From Sphingosinicella sp. BN140058 (lineage in GTDB: Bacteria; Pseudomonadota; Alphaproteobacteria; Sphingomonadales; Sphingomonadaceae): 64,000 nucleotides of DNA. The translations under genes and the position numbers were made by a program. The stretch covers positions 3,357,501-3,421,500 of the forward strand of contig NZ_CP035501.1 of the NCBI RefSeq assembly GCF_004135585.1. The letters are read 5' to 3'. Of this stretch, positions 1-8,177 are shown piece by piece. Below the pieces are notes generated by a model. That model was not told the origin of the DNA and ran no database searches. It saw only the letters and a list, made by a program, of their open reading frames with translations. The first letter of the stretch is position 1. Each line of letters opens with the position of its first letter.

Positions 1-110
1 AAATCCCAGTTGCCGGGCGTTCCGAAAACGCCGTCGGCGACTCCGTCGAAGCGGAGCGTACGGTCGGTGCTGCCGCAAACCGGGCAGCGGCCAAGAGATT
101 CGAGCTCCAT
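1..110 (-). CDS. N-terminus of a class I SAM-dependent methyltransferase (partial)
   Basis: Only the first 36 or so codons are inside the window; the gene runs off its left edge. The visible protein begins MELESLGRCPVCGS and continues to GVFGTPGNWD. A C-x2-C pair followed by VFGxPGxW is typical of the zinc-ribbon-like start of methyltransferases found in glycan and polysaccharide loci. The ATG overlaps the stop of the upstream sulfotransferase gene (TGATG), which suggests translational coupling and a shared role in modifying a surface or exported molecule. The methyltransferase fold itself lies outside the window, so the call rests on the N-terminal motif only. Confidence 0.55.
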   Translation of the reverse strand, partial: MELESLGRCPVCGSTDRTLRFDGVADGVFGTPGNWD

Positions 111-970
111 CAGGTCTCGGCCGGCAGCGGGGGCAGGTTCCAGAGGCCGCGCCGTTCGTTGATGACCCGCTCGACGTAAATGGAACCATGTTTGGCATCG
201 ATCGCAGGCGAGGCCTGGAGATCCCAGTCCGCTCCGGAATAATAACGATCGAGATAGGCCTGAAAGAGCGGCCGCAACTCCGCAACGTCTTCCGGCGTGA
301 ACCAGTTGCGCCAGGCTCCATAGCCTTTGGTGCGAACCACCCGCTGCAGCGAGTCCGGCACCTTGGCTGCGCCGCCGAGCGACAGACCGAGCATTTCCTC
401 GAGCGGTCCGAATTGCGAGTCGACGAGTTGCTCGTAGCGAAACACCGGCAGGTGCGGGCGTTCGTCGTGGAAGCGGAGCGGCAGCGTGACGCCGCGGTGG
501 TGGTAGCGATCCATCCAGGAGGATTGCGCCCCTGCAGCCTCCTCGAGCGCGTCGAAGGTGCGAAGCAGGCGCAGCATCGTCACGGCGCCTGGGTTCGCTT
601 CCTTCCGTCTCACCAGATCCAGGAAATCGGCGGCGGCCGACGCATCCCGTACGAAGCTCGCATTATAGGTCTTGTAGAGCAAGGCGCTGACCAAGCGATC
701 GCGAGGATCGCGAACGAGCAGGATCTGTCGATCGAAATCGTCGAAATCGCCGAGACGAACGGGTCGCCAGTCCCAGGGCAGCAATTTGGCCAGAACATCA
801 GGCGCGAAGTGCCCGCGGCGCGCAGCACGCAGCCGCTCCAGCAAACGCTCCCGCCGAGTGTAGGTCGACGGTTCGAACAGCGATATCGTGCCGGCCGGAA
901 GCGAATTCCGGATCTTGTAGAACAGGGCCGAGGTGCCGCTCTTGGCCAGCCCGTAGATCACAATCTTCAC
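110..970 (-). CDS. Sulfotransferase family protein
   Basis: A 286-residue protein if started at the GTG at 970. That start has GGGAG five bases upstream and puts the first beta strand (KIVIYGLAKSGTSALF) right at the N-terminus. An ATG at 1015 would add 15 residues but lacks a ribosome binding site. The GLAKSGTS segment matches the 5'-phosphosulfate-binding loop of PAPS-dependent sulfotransferases, and VRDPRDRLVSALLY matches the 3'-phosphate-binding segment. The family transfers sulfate from PAPS to hydroxyls on glycans or lipids. The substrate is unknown. The stop overlaps the next gene's ATG, implying co-translation with a methyltransferase. Confidence 0.8.
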   Translation of the reverse strand: MKIVIYGLAKSGTSALFYKIRNSLPAGTISLFEPSTYTRRERLLERLRAARRGHFAPDVLAKLLPWDWRPVRLGDFDDFDRQILLVRDPRDRLVSALLYKTYNASFVRDASAAADFLDLVRRKEANPGAVTMLRLLRTFDALEEAAGAQSSWMDRYHHRGVTLPLRFHDERPHLPVFRYEQLVDSQFGPLEEMLGLSLGGAAKVPDSLQRVVRTKGYGAWRNWFTPEDVAELRPLFQAYLDRYYSGADWDLQASPAIDAKHGSIYVERVINERRGLWNLPPLPAET

Positions 971-1092
971 GACAACTCCCGCGCCGAGCGCTTCAACCTC
1001 GCCCTCTACTGGCATCGCCAGCGAGGCGGAGGCGGCTTGTCCGTCGGATCGGCAGCGATTGCAAGGCAGCGATAGCCAGGTTAGACAATGGA

Positions 1093-1551
1093 ATGATGAA
1101 CATCGACCGGCTCGTCATACCGCTCGCGGCGGCTGTTCTTCTGGGTTGCCTTCCTGTGCGCGCGCTTGCACAGGGCGACGGCCTCGCTCCCGCTGTGGTC
1201 CGCAAGCCCTCATCGCAGCGAGATCCAGTGCCACCCGCGCAAGTGACGCCCGTGCCGAACGGGTCCGCCGCCCCTCAAACGAGTGCTCCGCCAAGCCCGT
1301 GCGGCACTGCTTCCGCGGCGGCGTGCCGTGCCGACACGAAGGGGAGCGGCGGCAATCCGGAGCAGTTGTTCGCATTGCTTGCTGCAGCCAATGCGGAATC
1401 GGGGGGCGACCAGGCTCTCGATCGAGGATTGATGACGACGATGAGCCGCTTGATGGCCGCCGGCCGCTGCCCGGACGCAGCGCTGCTCGCGACCCGCAGC
1501 GACCGGGCTGCACTCGCCGCACGCGCCCAGACGATCTGCCAGCGGCAGTAA
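1093..1551 (+). CDS. Small secreted protein of unknown function
   Basis: A 152-residue protein starting MMNIDRLVIPLAAAVLLGCLP, with a cleavable signal peptide likely ending near ALAQ (about residue 27). A Pro/Ala/Ser-rich stretch follows, with two close cysteines (PCGTASAAAC), then a helical C-terminal half rich in Ala, Leu and Arg with another pair of Cys residues (RCPDAA, TICQRQ). Four cysteines suggest disulfides in the periplasm. It diverges from the sulfotransferase gene with about 120 bp between them. I recognise no family; the reading frame is supported by the signal peptide and codon-position GC. Confidence 0.6.
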   Translation: MMNIDRLVIPLAAAVLLGCLPVRALAQGDGLAPAVVRKPSSQRDPVPPAQVTPVPNGSAAPQTSAPPSPCGTASAAACRADTKGSGGNPEQLFALLAAANAESGGDQALDRGLMTTMSRLMAAGRCPDAALLATRSDRAALAARAQTICQRQ

Positions 1552-1907
1552 CCTCCTGCCGTCCTGACGGCTTCGGCCGTTGATTTGCGGAACTGCGTCG
1601 GTAGCTCCACCAGAGTCGTCAAGGCGCGGGCTAAGGCACTGCGATTTTGTCCGGCCCTGTCCGGACTGTGTCCGAGACTGGCGGAATTTAACGCGTGCAC
1701 AAGCCAGGCTGCGCGGCTAGTGGCGGTGACGGCGCGATTGGGGGGACACTTTCGCAGCCATTTTATGGACATGATGTACGCCCGCAAAAGCCAGCCGGCA
1801 CGTCGTGCGCAGGAGGCGATCTCCGCCACGAACACCGTCTTCCCCGTTCGGCATGCGCCAACGGCACGGCTCCAGGTCGCGGTGCATGCAAGGGGGGAAT
1901 TGAAGAG
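1552..1907 (+). promoter_or_regulatory. 356-bp intergenic leader with three phased TGTCCG repeats
   Basis: No convincing gene is seen here. TGTCCG occurs three times, at 1648-1653, 1658-1663 and 1669-1674, so the starts are 10 and 11 bp apart, about one helical turn. This is the spacing expected for cooperative binding of a regulator on one DNA face. It lies about 230 bp upstream of the S74-domain gene. A weak promoter-like pair (TTGGGG then TTTATG, 18 bp apart) follows near 1738-1767. The regulator is unknown. Confidence 0.35.
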
Positions 1908-3704
1908 ATGAAGAAGTTCGTGCTCAAGGGCACCGCCGCCGCTTTGGTGACGCTGGCGCTCGCCGGTCCGTCGCTCGCCCAGGATACGCCGATTACGGGA
2001 AATCTCGTTATGACTCCCGTCGGCGCGCTCGTCCGTTCCGACATCAAGCTGACCAACAATAGCGGCGGCTTTCGAATCATCGCCGCGCCGGATCTGAATG
2101 CGATCCACGAGGGCGCTGCGATCCAGTTCTTCGGCAGCAACCACGCCACCCGGCCGGGCTATTTCTTCCTCGATTCCGGATCGCACAACAATGCCGCCAT
2201 CGTCATGCGAACGGCGCCGACCGGCGTCGCGGCAATTGAGCGCTTCCGGATCACGGCCACCGGCGACATCGGCATCGGCGTCGAGGTGCCGACCCAGAAG
2301 CTGGATGTTGCCGGCAGCATCAAGCTCACCGGCGCCGGCACCGGCATCCGCTTCAACGACGGAACCGTCCTGACCAGCGCCGGCAGTCTCGGCGGCTCGC
2401 TTGGCGGCAACAACAATTGGACGGGCACCAACACGTTCAGCAATCTGTCGGCAGGCGGTAACCGCGTCACCAGCATCGGCAATCCCGTTGCCGCCACCGA
2501 CGCGGTCAACAAGGCCTATGCCGACGCCAATTTCATCAAGTTCGTGCCCGGCGCCGAGCAGCTTTCGGTCGGCGATGCCAACGGCACCGCGCCGATGATC
2601 AACCTGCGCGGCGGCTCGACCTGCTGTTCGGGCCCGGGCGGCCACACCCCGGCCTGGTTCAAGGTGTTCCAGAACGGCAGTTTCGTCGCCACCGGCAATC
2701 TCGGCATCGGCGTGTCGCCGATGCAGGGCAAGGGCTACCGGACGTCGTGGGATTCCTACAAGGGTGCCTTCCGCTCCGGCTATGCGGACAATGAATGGGA
2801 CGACGCGACCGTTGGCTTCTTCTCCTGGGCCGGAGGATCGAACTCGACCGCGGAAGGGCTGTACGCCTTGGCCTTCGGCGACACCAATCAGGCACGCAGC
2901 ACGTCGAGTATCGTTTTCGGCAGCGGGAACGAGGTGAAGGGCGCGGCTGGCTTTTCGGCGGGCGCGGGCAATCGGGTTTGCGATACTTACGGAGTCGCGT
3001 TCGGCAACAAGGCCCTTTCCGGCAGCCCCATCCTGGCCGACGGCAAGTGCGATCCCGATACGTTCAACATCCGCGGCCTAGCCGCGGTGGCGATCGGATA
3101 CAACGTGACGGCCAGTCAGGACCATACCACTGCCATGGGCAAGTTCGCGTCCAACAATGGCTTCAGCGGTACCTTCATCTGGTCCGATGGTTCGGCGACG
3201 CAGTCGGCCGACACGTTCCGGAATACCGCCAACAACGAGTTCGCGGCACGGGCGACGGGCGGCTTCCGGTTCCGCACCAATCTCGGCGGCACCACCGGCT
3301 GCAACCTGCCGGCCGGCTCGGGCGTGTTCAACTGCACGTCGAGCCGCACCACCAAGCAAAATTTCGTCGGGGTGGACGGTGCGGACATCCTCGCCAAGGT
3401 ACGCACGATGGCACTTTCCACCTGGAATTATACCAGCGAAGGCCCGGGCGTGCGGCACATCGGGCCGATGGCGGAGGATTTCTACGCCGCCTTCGGCCTT
3501 GGCACCGGCAGCACCTCGATCGGCGTCCAGGATCTGGCGAGCGTCAGCCTAGCCGCGGTTCAGGCACTGGAGACGCGGACCGCCGAGCTTCAGCGCAAGA
3601 CCGCAGAAATCGACGCGCTGCGCAGCGAAGTCTCGGCCCTGCGTGCCGCCAACGCAGCGCTCGATCAGCGTCTCTCCGCCATCGAGGCGGGCCTCGCCAA
3701 GTAA
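1908..3704 (+). CDS. Secreted tail-fibre-like protein with C-terminal peptidase S74 (intramolecular chaperone) domain
   Basis: 598 residues from the ATG at 1908, chosen because it begins a clear signal peptide (MKKFVLKGTAAALVTLALAG, cleavage near SLAQ); the frame stays open upstream to 1695 but without a signal. The middle (about residues 270-430) has YadA-head-like short repeats (AFGDTNQARS, VFGSGNEVKG, AFGNKALSG, AIGYNVTASQ). The C-terminus carries the S74 endosialidase chaperone: SSRTTK keeps the Ser and Lys at the spacing of the self-cleavage dyad, followed by MALSTWNY, IGPMAEDF and VQDLASVSLAAVQAL, then a coiled coil to the stop. Such domains trimerise fibres and then cleave off. A signal peptide on such a fibre points to an exported surface fibre rather than a phage tail. 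Confidence 0.8.
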   Translation: MKKFVLKGTAAALVTLALAGPSLAQDTPITGNLVMTPVGALVRSDIKLTNNSGGFRIIAAPDLNAIHEGAAIQFFGSNHATRPGYFFLDSGSHNNAAIVMRTAPTGVAAIERFRITATGDIGIGVEVPTQKLDVAGSIKLTGAGTGIRFNDGTVLTSAGSLGGSLGGNNNWTGTNTFSNLSAGGNRVTSIGNPVAATDAVNKAYADANFIKFVPGAEQLSVGDANGTAPMINLRGGSTCCSGPGGHTPAWFKVFQNGSFVATGNLGIGVSPMQGKGYRTSWDSYKGAFRSGYADNEWDDATVGFFSWAGGSNSTAEGLYALAFGDTNQARSTSSIVFGSGNEVKGAAGFSAGAGNRVCDTYGVAFGNKALSGSPILADGKCDPDTFNIRGLAAVAIGYNVTASQDHTTAMGKFASNNGFSGTFIWSDGSATQSADTFRNTANNEFAARATGGFRFRTNLGGTTGCNLPAGSGVFNCTSSRTTKQNFVGVDGADILAKVRTMALSTWNYTSEGPGVRHIGPMAEDFYAAFGLGTGSTSIGVQDLASVSLAAVQALETRTAELQRKTAEIDALRSEVSALRAANAALDQRLSAIEAGLAK

Positions 3705-3720
3705 CGTATCGGCGACACAA

Positions 3721-3750
3721 CAGCGCGCGCGGGTCGTCCCGCGCGCGCTG
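3721..3750. terminator. Strong hairpin between S74 gene and ctrA
   Basis: A perfect 13-bp stem (CAGCGCGCGCGGG paired with its complement) with a TCGT loop lies 17 bp after the S74-protein stop, between two convergent genes. There is no T-run on either side, so it may act as a transcript-end stabiliser or Rho-assisted stop rather than a classical intrinsic terminator. Confidence 0.6.
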
Positions 3751-3833
3751 AAAGAGAAACCGGCGCCCGCTTTCGCGACCGCCGGTTCTGCCCCACGCCG
3801 GCGTGCCGGCGTTCTAACCCTATCAGGAATCGC

Positions 3834-4535
3834 TTACGCGACCTGCGCCTGTTCGAGATCCTCCGGATCGCGCAGCACGTAGCCGCGACCCCAGACCGTC
3901 TCGATGTAATTCTCGCCGCCGCAGGCGAGGGAGAGCTTCTTGCGAAGCTTGCAGATGAAGACGTCGATGATCTTCAGCTCCGGCTCGTCCATGCCGCCGT
4001 AAAGGTGGTTGAGGAACATCTCCTTGGTGAGCGTCGTGCCCTTGCGAAGCGAGAGCAGCTCAAGCATCGCATATTCCTTGCCGGTCAGATGCACGCGGGC
4101 GCTGTCGACTTCGACGGTCTTGGCATCGAGGTTGACAGCGAGCTTGCCGGTGCGAATGACCGACTGGCTGTGCCCCTTCGAACGGCGCACGACGGCGTGG
4201 ATGCGGGCAACCAGCTCGTCGCGGTGGAACGGCTTGGTCACGTAATCGTCGGCGCCGAAGCCGAGCGCACGGACCTTGGAGTCCATCTCGCTGATGCCGG
4301 ACAGGATCAGCACGGGCGTGCCGACCTTCGCCATCCGCAGCTTCTTCAGCACGTCATATCCATGCATGTCGGGAAGGTTCAGGTCGAGCAGGATGATGTC
4401 GTAATCATACAGCTTGCCGAGGTCCAAACCCTCTTCGCCAAGATCTGTCGTATAGACGTTGAAGCCTTCGGCGCCGAGCATCAGTTCGATGCTCTTCGCA
4501 GTGGTCGGCTCGTCTTCGATCAGCAGCACTCGCAT
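3834..4535 (-). CDS. ctrA: CtrA, cell-cycle master response regulator
   Basis: A 233-residue OmpR-type regulator. The receiver domain (1-120) has the acidic pocket (IEDEP), the phosphoacceptor Asp51 in LLDLNLPD, and Lys in VTKPF. The winged-helix DNA-binding domain (125-225) ends [15 protein letters not shown]...[19 protein letters not shown], closely matching CtrA of Caulobacter and its relatives. CtrA binds TTAA-N7-TTAA and controls cell cycle and motility genes; in sphingomonads it mainly controls motility and related functions. The C-terminus ends EQAQVA; an Ala-rich tail is the ClpXP degradation signal in Caulobacter CtrA. A perfect CtrA box lies about 95 bp upstream, suggesting autoregulation. 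Confidence 0.97.
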   Translation of the reverse strand: MRVLLIEDEPTTAKSIELMLGAEGFNVYTTDLGEEGLDLGKLYDYDIILLDLNLPDMHGYDVLKKLRMAKVGTPVLILSGISEMDSKVRALGFGADDYVTKPFHRDELVARIHAVVRRSKGHSQSVIRTGKLAVNLDAKTVEVDSARVHLTGKEYAMLELLSLRKGTTLTKEMFLNHLYGGMDEPELKIIDVFICKLRKKLSLACGGENYIETVWGRGYVLRDPEDLEQAQVA

Positions 4536-4628
4536 TGCTCAGCCCCTCTGGCTCGAAAAAACCGGCCGTCGTGACGTGCCGCTCCTTCGCGCTTAAACAT
4601 TAACTATGCCAGGTATGAACGCAAAAGG

Positions 4629-4643
4629 TTAATTCGAGATTAA
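4629..4643. promoter_or_regulatory. Perfect CtrA box (TTAA-N7-TTAA)
   Basis: TTAA at 4629-4632 and TTAA at 4640-4643 are separated by exactly 7 bases. The site sits between the divergent ctrA (start 4535) and pseudouridine synthase (start 4709) genes. The motif is palindromic, so either or both genes could be controlled. An exact match is rare in DNA this GC-rich. Confidence 0.8.
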
Positions 4644-4708
4644 GCCGGGATTACCGACAACTAACCTATTCGTTGCGCGTCTGCCACAGTCGTGGCACGG
4701 CGTCCCGC

Positions 4709-5377
4709 ATGTGGGAAGAGCGGGTCCTTTTCGTCGATGCCGAGGCGTTGGTGATCGACAAGCCGGCCGGGCTAGCGGTCCATCCGGGCCCGAAGACACG
4801 CGAGAGCCTGGAACGCTACCTGCGCGATCTCCGCTTCGGCTTCCAGCGTCCGCCTTCGCCGGTGCATCGGCTCGACCGCGACACCAGCGGCTGCCTGCTG
4901 TTGTCGCGAAACCCCAAGGCGCACAAGCGCTTCGCGCTCGCCTTCGAGGAAAATCGAGTCACCAAGACCTATCTTGCGGTGGTCGGCGGCGTTCCGGAGG
5001 CCGAGGAGGGCAGGATCGATCTGCCCCTGGCCAAGGTGTCGTCGGCGGAAGCGGGCTGGCGGATGGTGCCCGATGCCGGCGGCAAGTCGGCGGTGACCCG
5101 GTGGCGCCGACTCGCGATCGTCGACGGCCACGCCTTGTTGCTGTTCATGCCTGAGACCGGCCGTACCCATCAGCTGCGCGTCCATGCGTCCGAGGGGCTC
5201 GGCCTCGCCATTGCCGGCGACCCGGTCTACGGCACCGGCCGCGGACCGATGCTGCTCCATGCCTTGAGCCTCAAGGTCGATCGCACCGGCCGCGCGCCGA
5301 TCGAGGCGACGGCGCCGCTGCCTCCGACCTTCCTGCAGGTGGGCTTCACCGGCGATCTTCTCGATGCCCCCGCCTGA
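4709..5377 (+). CDS. RluA-family pseudouridine synthase
   Basis: 222 residues from the ATG at 4709 (MWEERVLFVDAEALVIDKPAG); an in-frame TTG at 4673 would add 12 residues without homology. The core motif HRLDRDTSGCLLL contains the catalytic Asp, and PETGRTHQLRVH and IAGDPVYG are the other conserved blocks of the RluA family. No S4 domain is present, which fits short members acting on rRNA or tRNA uridines. The exact target base cannot be read. The gene overlaps arfB by 14 bp, so the two are probably co-translated and both serve translation. Confidence 0.92.
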   Translation: MWEERVLFVDAEALVIDKPAGLAVHPGPKTRESLERYLRDLRFGFQRPPSPVHRLDRDTSGCLLLSRNPKAHKRFALAFEENRVTKTYLAVVGGVPEAEEGRIDLPLAKVSSAEAGWRMVPDAGGKSAVTRWRRLAIVDGHALLLFMPETGRTHQLRVHASEGLGLAIAGDPVYGTGRGPMLLHALSLKVDRTGRAPIEATAPLPPTFLQVGFTGDLLDAPA

Positions 5378-5777
5378 TCCGTATCCGCTTCCGGAAGAGG
5401 CGCTGGAGGAAACGTTCATCGCCGCGAGCGGCCCCGGCGGCCAGAACGTCAACAAGGTCGCGACGGCAGTGCAACTGCGCTGCGACGTGTTCAAGCTCGG
5501 CCTTGCGCCCTACGCCTATCACCGCCTGAAGGAGCTTGCCGGCAGCCGGATGACCAATGACGGCGAAATCGTCATCACCGCCCGCAGCTACCGGACCCAG
5601 GACGCCAATCGCGAGGATGCGCGGGCGCGACTGGCGGATCTGATCGCCAAGGCCCACATCCGCCAGGCGAAGCGGATCAAGACCAAGGTCTCGCGCGCCG
5701 CCAAGGCGAAGCGAGTCGACGGCAAGAAGCAGCGCGGCGCGGTCAAACAGGGACGCGGCAAGGTGTCGTTCGACTGA
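5364..5777 (+). CDS. arfB: ArfB-type alternative ribosome-rescue peptidyl-tRNA hydrolase
   Basis: A 137-residue protein with the release-factor GGQ motif in SGPGGQNVNKVATAV (residues about 22-36), which hydrolyses peptidyl-tRNA on stalled ribosomes. The basic C-terminal tail (KAKRVDGKKQRGAVKQGRGKVSFD) is the part of ArfB/YaeJ that inserts into the empty mRNA channel. It lacks the codon-recognition domains of RF1 and RF2. It overlaps the pseudouridine synthase gene, and msrC follows 28 bp downstream. Confidence 0.93.
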   Translation: MPPPDPYPLPEEALEETFIAASGPGGQNVNKVATAVQLRCDVFKLGLAPYAYHRLKELAGSRMTNDGEIVITARSYRTQDANREDARARLADLIAKAHIRQAKRIKTKVSRAAKAKRVDGKKQRGAVKQGRGKVSFD

Positions 5778-5805
5778 CCGGCACCTGCCATGGCGAGGAC
5801 AAAGA

Positions 5806-6315
5806 ATGTACGATTTCAGGATCGAAAGCGACAGCAAGGCCGAGCTCTACCGGCAGCTCAACCAGGCCGCGGATTCGCTGACCGAAGGCGAGCCGGATGC
5901 GATCGCCAACATGTCCAACATCGCTGCCCTGTTGTGGGAAAGTCTGCCCGATCTCAATTGGGCCGGCTTCTACCGCAACGTCGACGGTGAACTGGTGCTC
6001 GGCCCCTTTCAGGGTCGCGCCGCCTGCATCCGCATTCCATTCGGCAAGGGGGTGTGCGGCGCGGCAGCGGCGACCCGTACGCCGCAGTGCGTCGAGGATG
6101 TCCACGCGTTCCCGGGCCACATCGCCTGCGATTCCGCCTCGGCGTCCGAATTGGTGGTGCCGATCGTTCACCATGGAGAGTTGATCGGAGTCCTCGATCT
6201 CGACAGTCCCCGTACGGCACGGTTCGATGCCGACGACGTCTCAGGTTGTGTCGAATTGGTACGGATATTGGCGCCGCGACTTGCCTCGGTAGAAATGAAG
6301 TCCGCAAAGCGTTAA
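5806..6315 (+). CDS. msrC: Free methionine-(R)-sulfoxide reductase (GAF fold)
   Basis: 169 residues forming a single GAF domain. It has the family markers LNWAGFYR, LGPFQG, IPFGKGVCG, HIACDSASASELVVPI and GVLDLDSP. The three conserved cysteines (AACIRIP, GVCGAAA, HIACDSA) are the resolving and catalytic residues that reduce free Met-R-sulfoxide with thioredoxin. The enzyme protects free methionine from oxidation in the cytosol. It is probably the last gene of the rluA-like/arfB/msrC run. Confidence 0.9.
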   Translation: MYDFRIESDSKAELYRQLNQAADSLTEGEPDAIANMSNIAALLWESLPDLNWAGFYRNVDGELVLGPFQGRAACIRIPFGKGVCGAAAATRTPQCVEDVHAFPGHIACDSASASELVVPIVHHGELIGVLDLDSPRTARFDADDVSGCVELVRILAPRLASVEMKSAKR

Positions 6316-6383
6316 CAAAGCCCTAATGTCGGAGCCGTGTTGTCGCGGCAACGACTCGGCTTTTACGCACAGGGGACTCGCAG

Positions 6384-7433
6384 ATGTCGAAGCTGAGGCT
6401 GGTTGTTGCGTTGGCGGCATCCGTCGCCATGGCGCCGATGGCAGCGGCGCAAACCGTCACCGATCCCGATCCCTATTCCGCGCCGCCGATGGCGATTGCC
6501 GGTTCGGCCGGTGCCGGTCCCGCCCGAGCGCCGGTGGCCATGCCGCAGGCGCCTTCGGCGCCCCGCGGCAGCCATTGGGGCGCACGCGCGCCTTCGGCGA
6601 TGCCCCGTGCGGCCACGCCGGCGCCAGCCCCGGCAGGCCCGTCCTACGCGGCGCGTCCGCCTGCCGCCAGGCCGCCGATGCCCGTCCCGGCGCGCCCGGG
6701 CGGCCATTATGCCGGGCAGATGCCGGGCGCCCAGGTCCATGGGGGTCAAATGCGGGGCAGGTCGTTCCAGGGCGGTCAGTTTCACGGCGGGGGCTTCCAC
6801 GGCGGTGCCGCGGGAGGCGCACGCTTCGGCCATTTCCAGCGCATCCACCGCGGCGGCTTCGTTCCGCAATTCTGGTGGGCGCCGCAATTCGTCGTTCGAA
6901 ACTGGGGCGGTTACGGCTTTCCCCAGCCTTTCGCCGGCGGCCGCTGGATCCGCTATTATGACGACGCTCTGCTGATCGACCGCTACGGGCGGGTCTACGA
7001 CGCGCGGTCCGATTGGAACTGGGAGCGCGAGGGCGATCGCTGGAGCCAGGACGACAACGGCGTGCCGGTCTATGTCGGCGACGGCGATTTCGAGCCGGGC
7101 AAATGGGATTATGAATGGGCCGAGCGCTGGGACCGCGGCGACGTCCGTGACGAGGAATATGTCGAACAGGGTTCGCCCCCGGCCGGGCGCGGCTTCGACG
7201 GGGCCTATGGTCACGGCGGCTACGGCTATGCCTCGGCTTACGGCTACGCCCCGTGCGCGTGCGGCCCTGTCGTCGTGACAGAAACCACCGTCACCACGCC
7301 GGCCGTGGTCGAGCAGGTCACCTATTATGATTATGTCGAGGAGCGCGTCGCCCGACCGGCCGCCAAGGTGCGCAGCAAGCGGGTGAAGGTGCAAAGGGTG
7401 CCGGTGACACCTTATGCCGGCGAAAAGGGGTGA
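6384..7433 (+). CDS. RcnB-like periplasmic protein with His/Gly-rich region
   Basis: A 349-residue protein with a signal peptide (MSKLRLVVALAASVAMAPMAAA). A long Pro/Ala-rich linker leads to a His/Gly-rich stretch near residues 115-150 (GGQFHGGGFHGG). The segment GGRWIRYYDDALLIDRYGRVYD matches the conserved block of the RcnB family, periplasmic proteins linked to Ni/Co homeostasis in E. coli. The C-terminus is Tyr/Gly-rich (GYGYASAYGYAPC) and then basic. The His-rich stretch supports metal binding. The coding end is a 20-bp tandem duplication. Confidence 0.7.
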   Translation: MSKLRLVVALAASVAMAPMAAAQTVTDPDPYSAPPMAIAGSAGAGPARAPVAMPQAPSAPRGSHWGARAPSAMPRAATPAPAPAGPSYAARPPAARPPMPVPARPGGHYAGQMPGAQVHGGQMRGRSFQGGQFHGGGFHGGAAGGARFGHFQRIHRGGFVPQFWWAPQFVVRNWGGYGFPQPFAGGRWIRYYDDALLIDRYGRVYDARSDWNWEREGDRWSQDDNGVPVYVGDGDFEPGKWDYEWAERWDRGDVRDEEYVEQGSPPAGRGFDGAYGHGGYGYASAYGYAPCACGPVVVTETTVTTPAVVEQVTYYDYVEERVARPAAKVRSKRVKVQRVPVTPYAGEKG

Positions 7434-7453
7434 ATGCCGGCGAAAAGGGGTGA
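7414..7453 (+). repeat. Perfect tandem duplication of 20 bp over a stop codon
   Basis: The 20 bases at 7414-7433, which encode the last codons and stop of the RcnB-like gene, are repeated exactly at 7434-7453. The second copy lies after the stop, so the protein is unchanged. This looks like a recent slippage or duplication event. Confidence 0.85.
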
Positions 7454-7511
7454 GATAGCGCTCGACGCGCTCTGATGTTCGGGCCGGTGCGCCCGACTCG
7501 GCGGCCGAGCC

Positions 7512-7967
7512 TCACCCGGATCGATCGAGCGCTTCGTCGGCTAGGCGCTCGGGCACGATCACGAGCGGGCAGGGCAGGGTACCGGCGACCGCACCGGAGA
7601 AATGCTCGACCAGGGGCCCGGGCCCGCTTTCGGCTGCGGCGCCCAGGATCAGCGCGGAAATGTCGGTCCGTTCCTTGAGCAGGTCCCCGATCGCCTTCAC
7701 CGGCTCGCCCTGGCGCACCAGAATCGTCGGCTGGATCCCGGCTTCCTCGACGATCGCGCCGGCGGCTTCGAGCAGCATCGCCTCGGCGCGAAGCTTGGCT
7801 TCTTCCTCCATCGCCGCCTGGACGCCGCCCCATTGCACGAACTCGGCCGGGGGCACGATCGCCAGCACCTCGACGCTGGCGCCGGTGCGGGCCGCACGCC
7901 GCGCCGCGTAGCGCAGGGCGACCTTGCCCTCGTTGGTCTCGTCGATCACCACCAGATATGAGCGCAT
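7512..7967 (-). CDS. Universal stress protein (UspA family)
   Basis: A 151-residue single-domain protein. It begins MRSYLVVIDETNEGKVALRYAARRAA, the first strand and helix of the Usp fold, and ends with ALILGAAAESGPGPLVEHFSGAVAGTLPCPLVIVP, the region that carries the G-x2-G-x9-G-type ATP-binding loop (only partly conserved here). These proteins respond to starvation and redox stress; the ligand cannot be told. It diverges from pdhC across about 210 bp in which I see no gene. Confidence 0.88.
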   Translation of the reverse strand: MRSYLVVIDETNEGKVALRYAARRAARTGASVEVLAIVPPAEFVQWGGVQAAMEEEAKLRAEAMLLEAAGAIVEEAGIQPTILVRQGEPVKAIGDLLKERTDISALILGAAAESGPGPLVEHFSGAVAGTLPCPLVIVPERLADEALDRSG

Positions 7968-8177
7968 CTGCTTCGTCTCCCATGGGCGGGATGAATGCGC
8001 TCACGCACCCTCGAGCCCCCTGTTTTTGCGCGACATCGTGCGACGGAATTGCCGGGCGTTCAAGCGCCGCGCCTACGGCCCGGCCGTTCGATCGCCAAGG
8101 AACGGCCTTGACCGGACGCCTTCCGATGCTGTTTGGGCATGCGCGAGCCCAAGTCGATGCCCAGGAGTTCGGCGCAC

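Noticed and set aside
6312..6326. CtrA-like site TTAA-N7-CTAA before the RcnB-like gene
   Set aside because: It includes the stop codon of msrC and has one mismatch; about two such sites are expected by chance in a window of this size.
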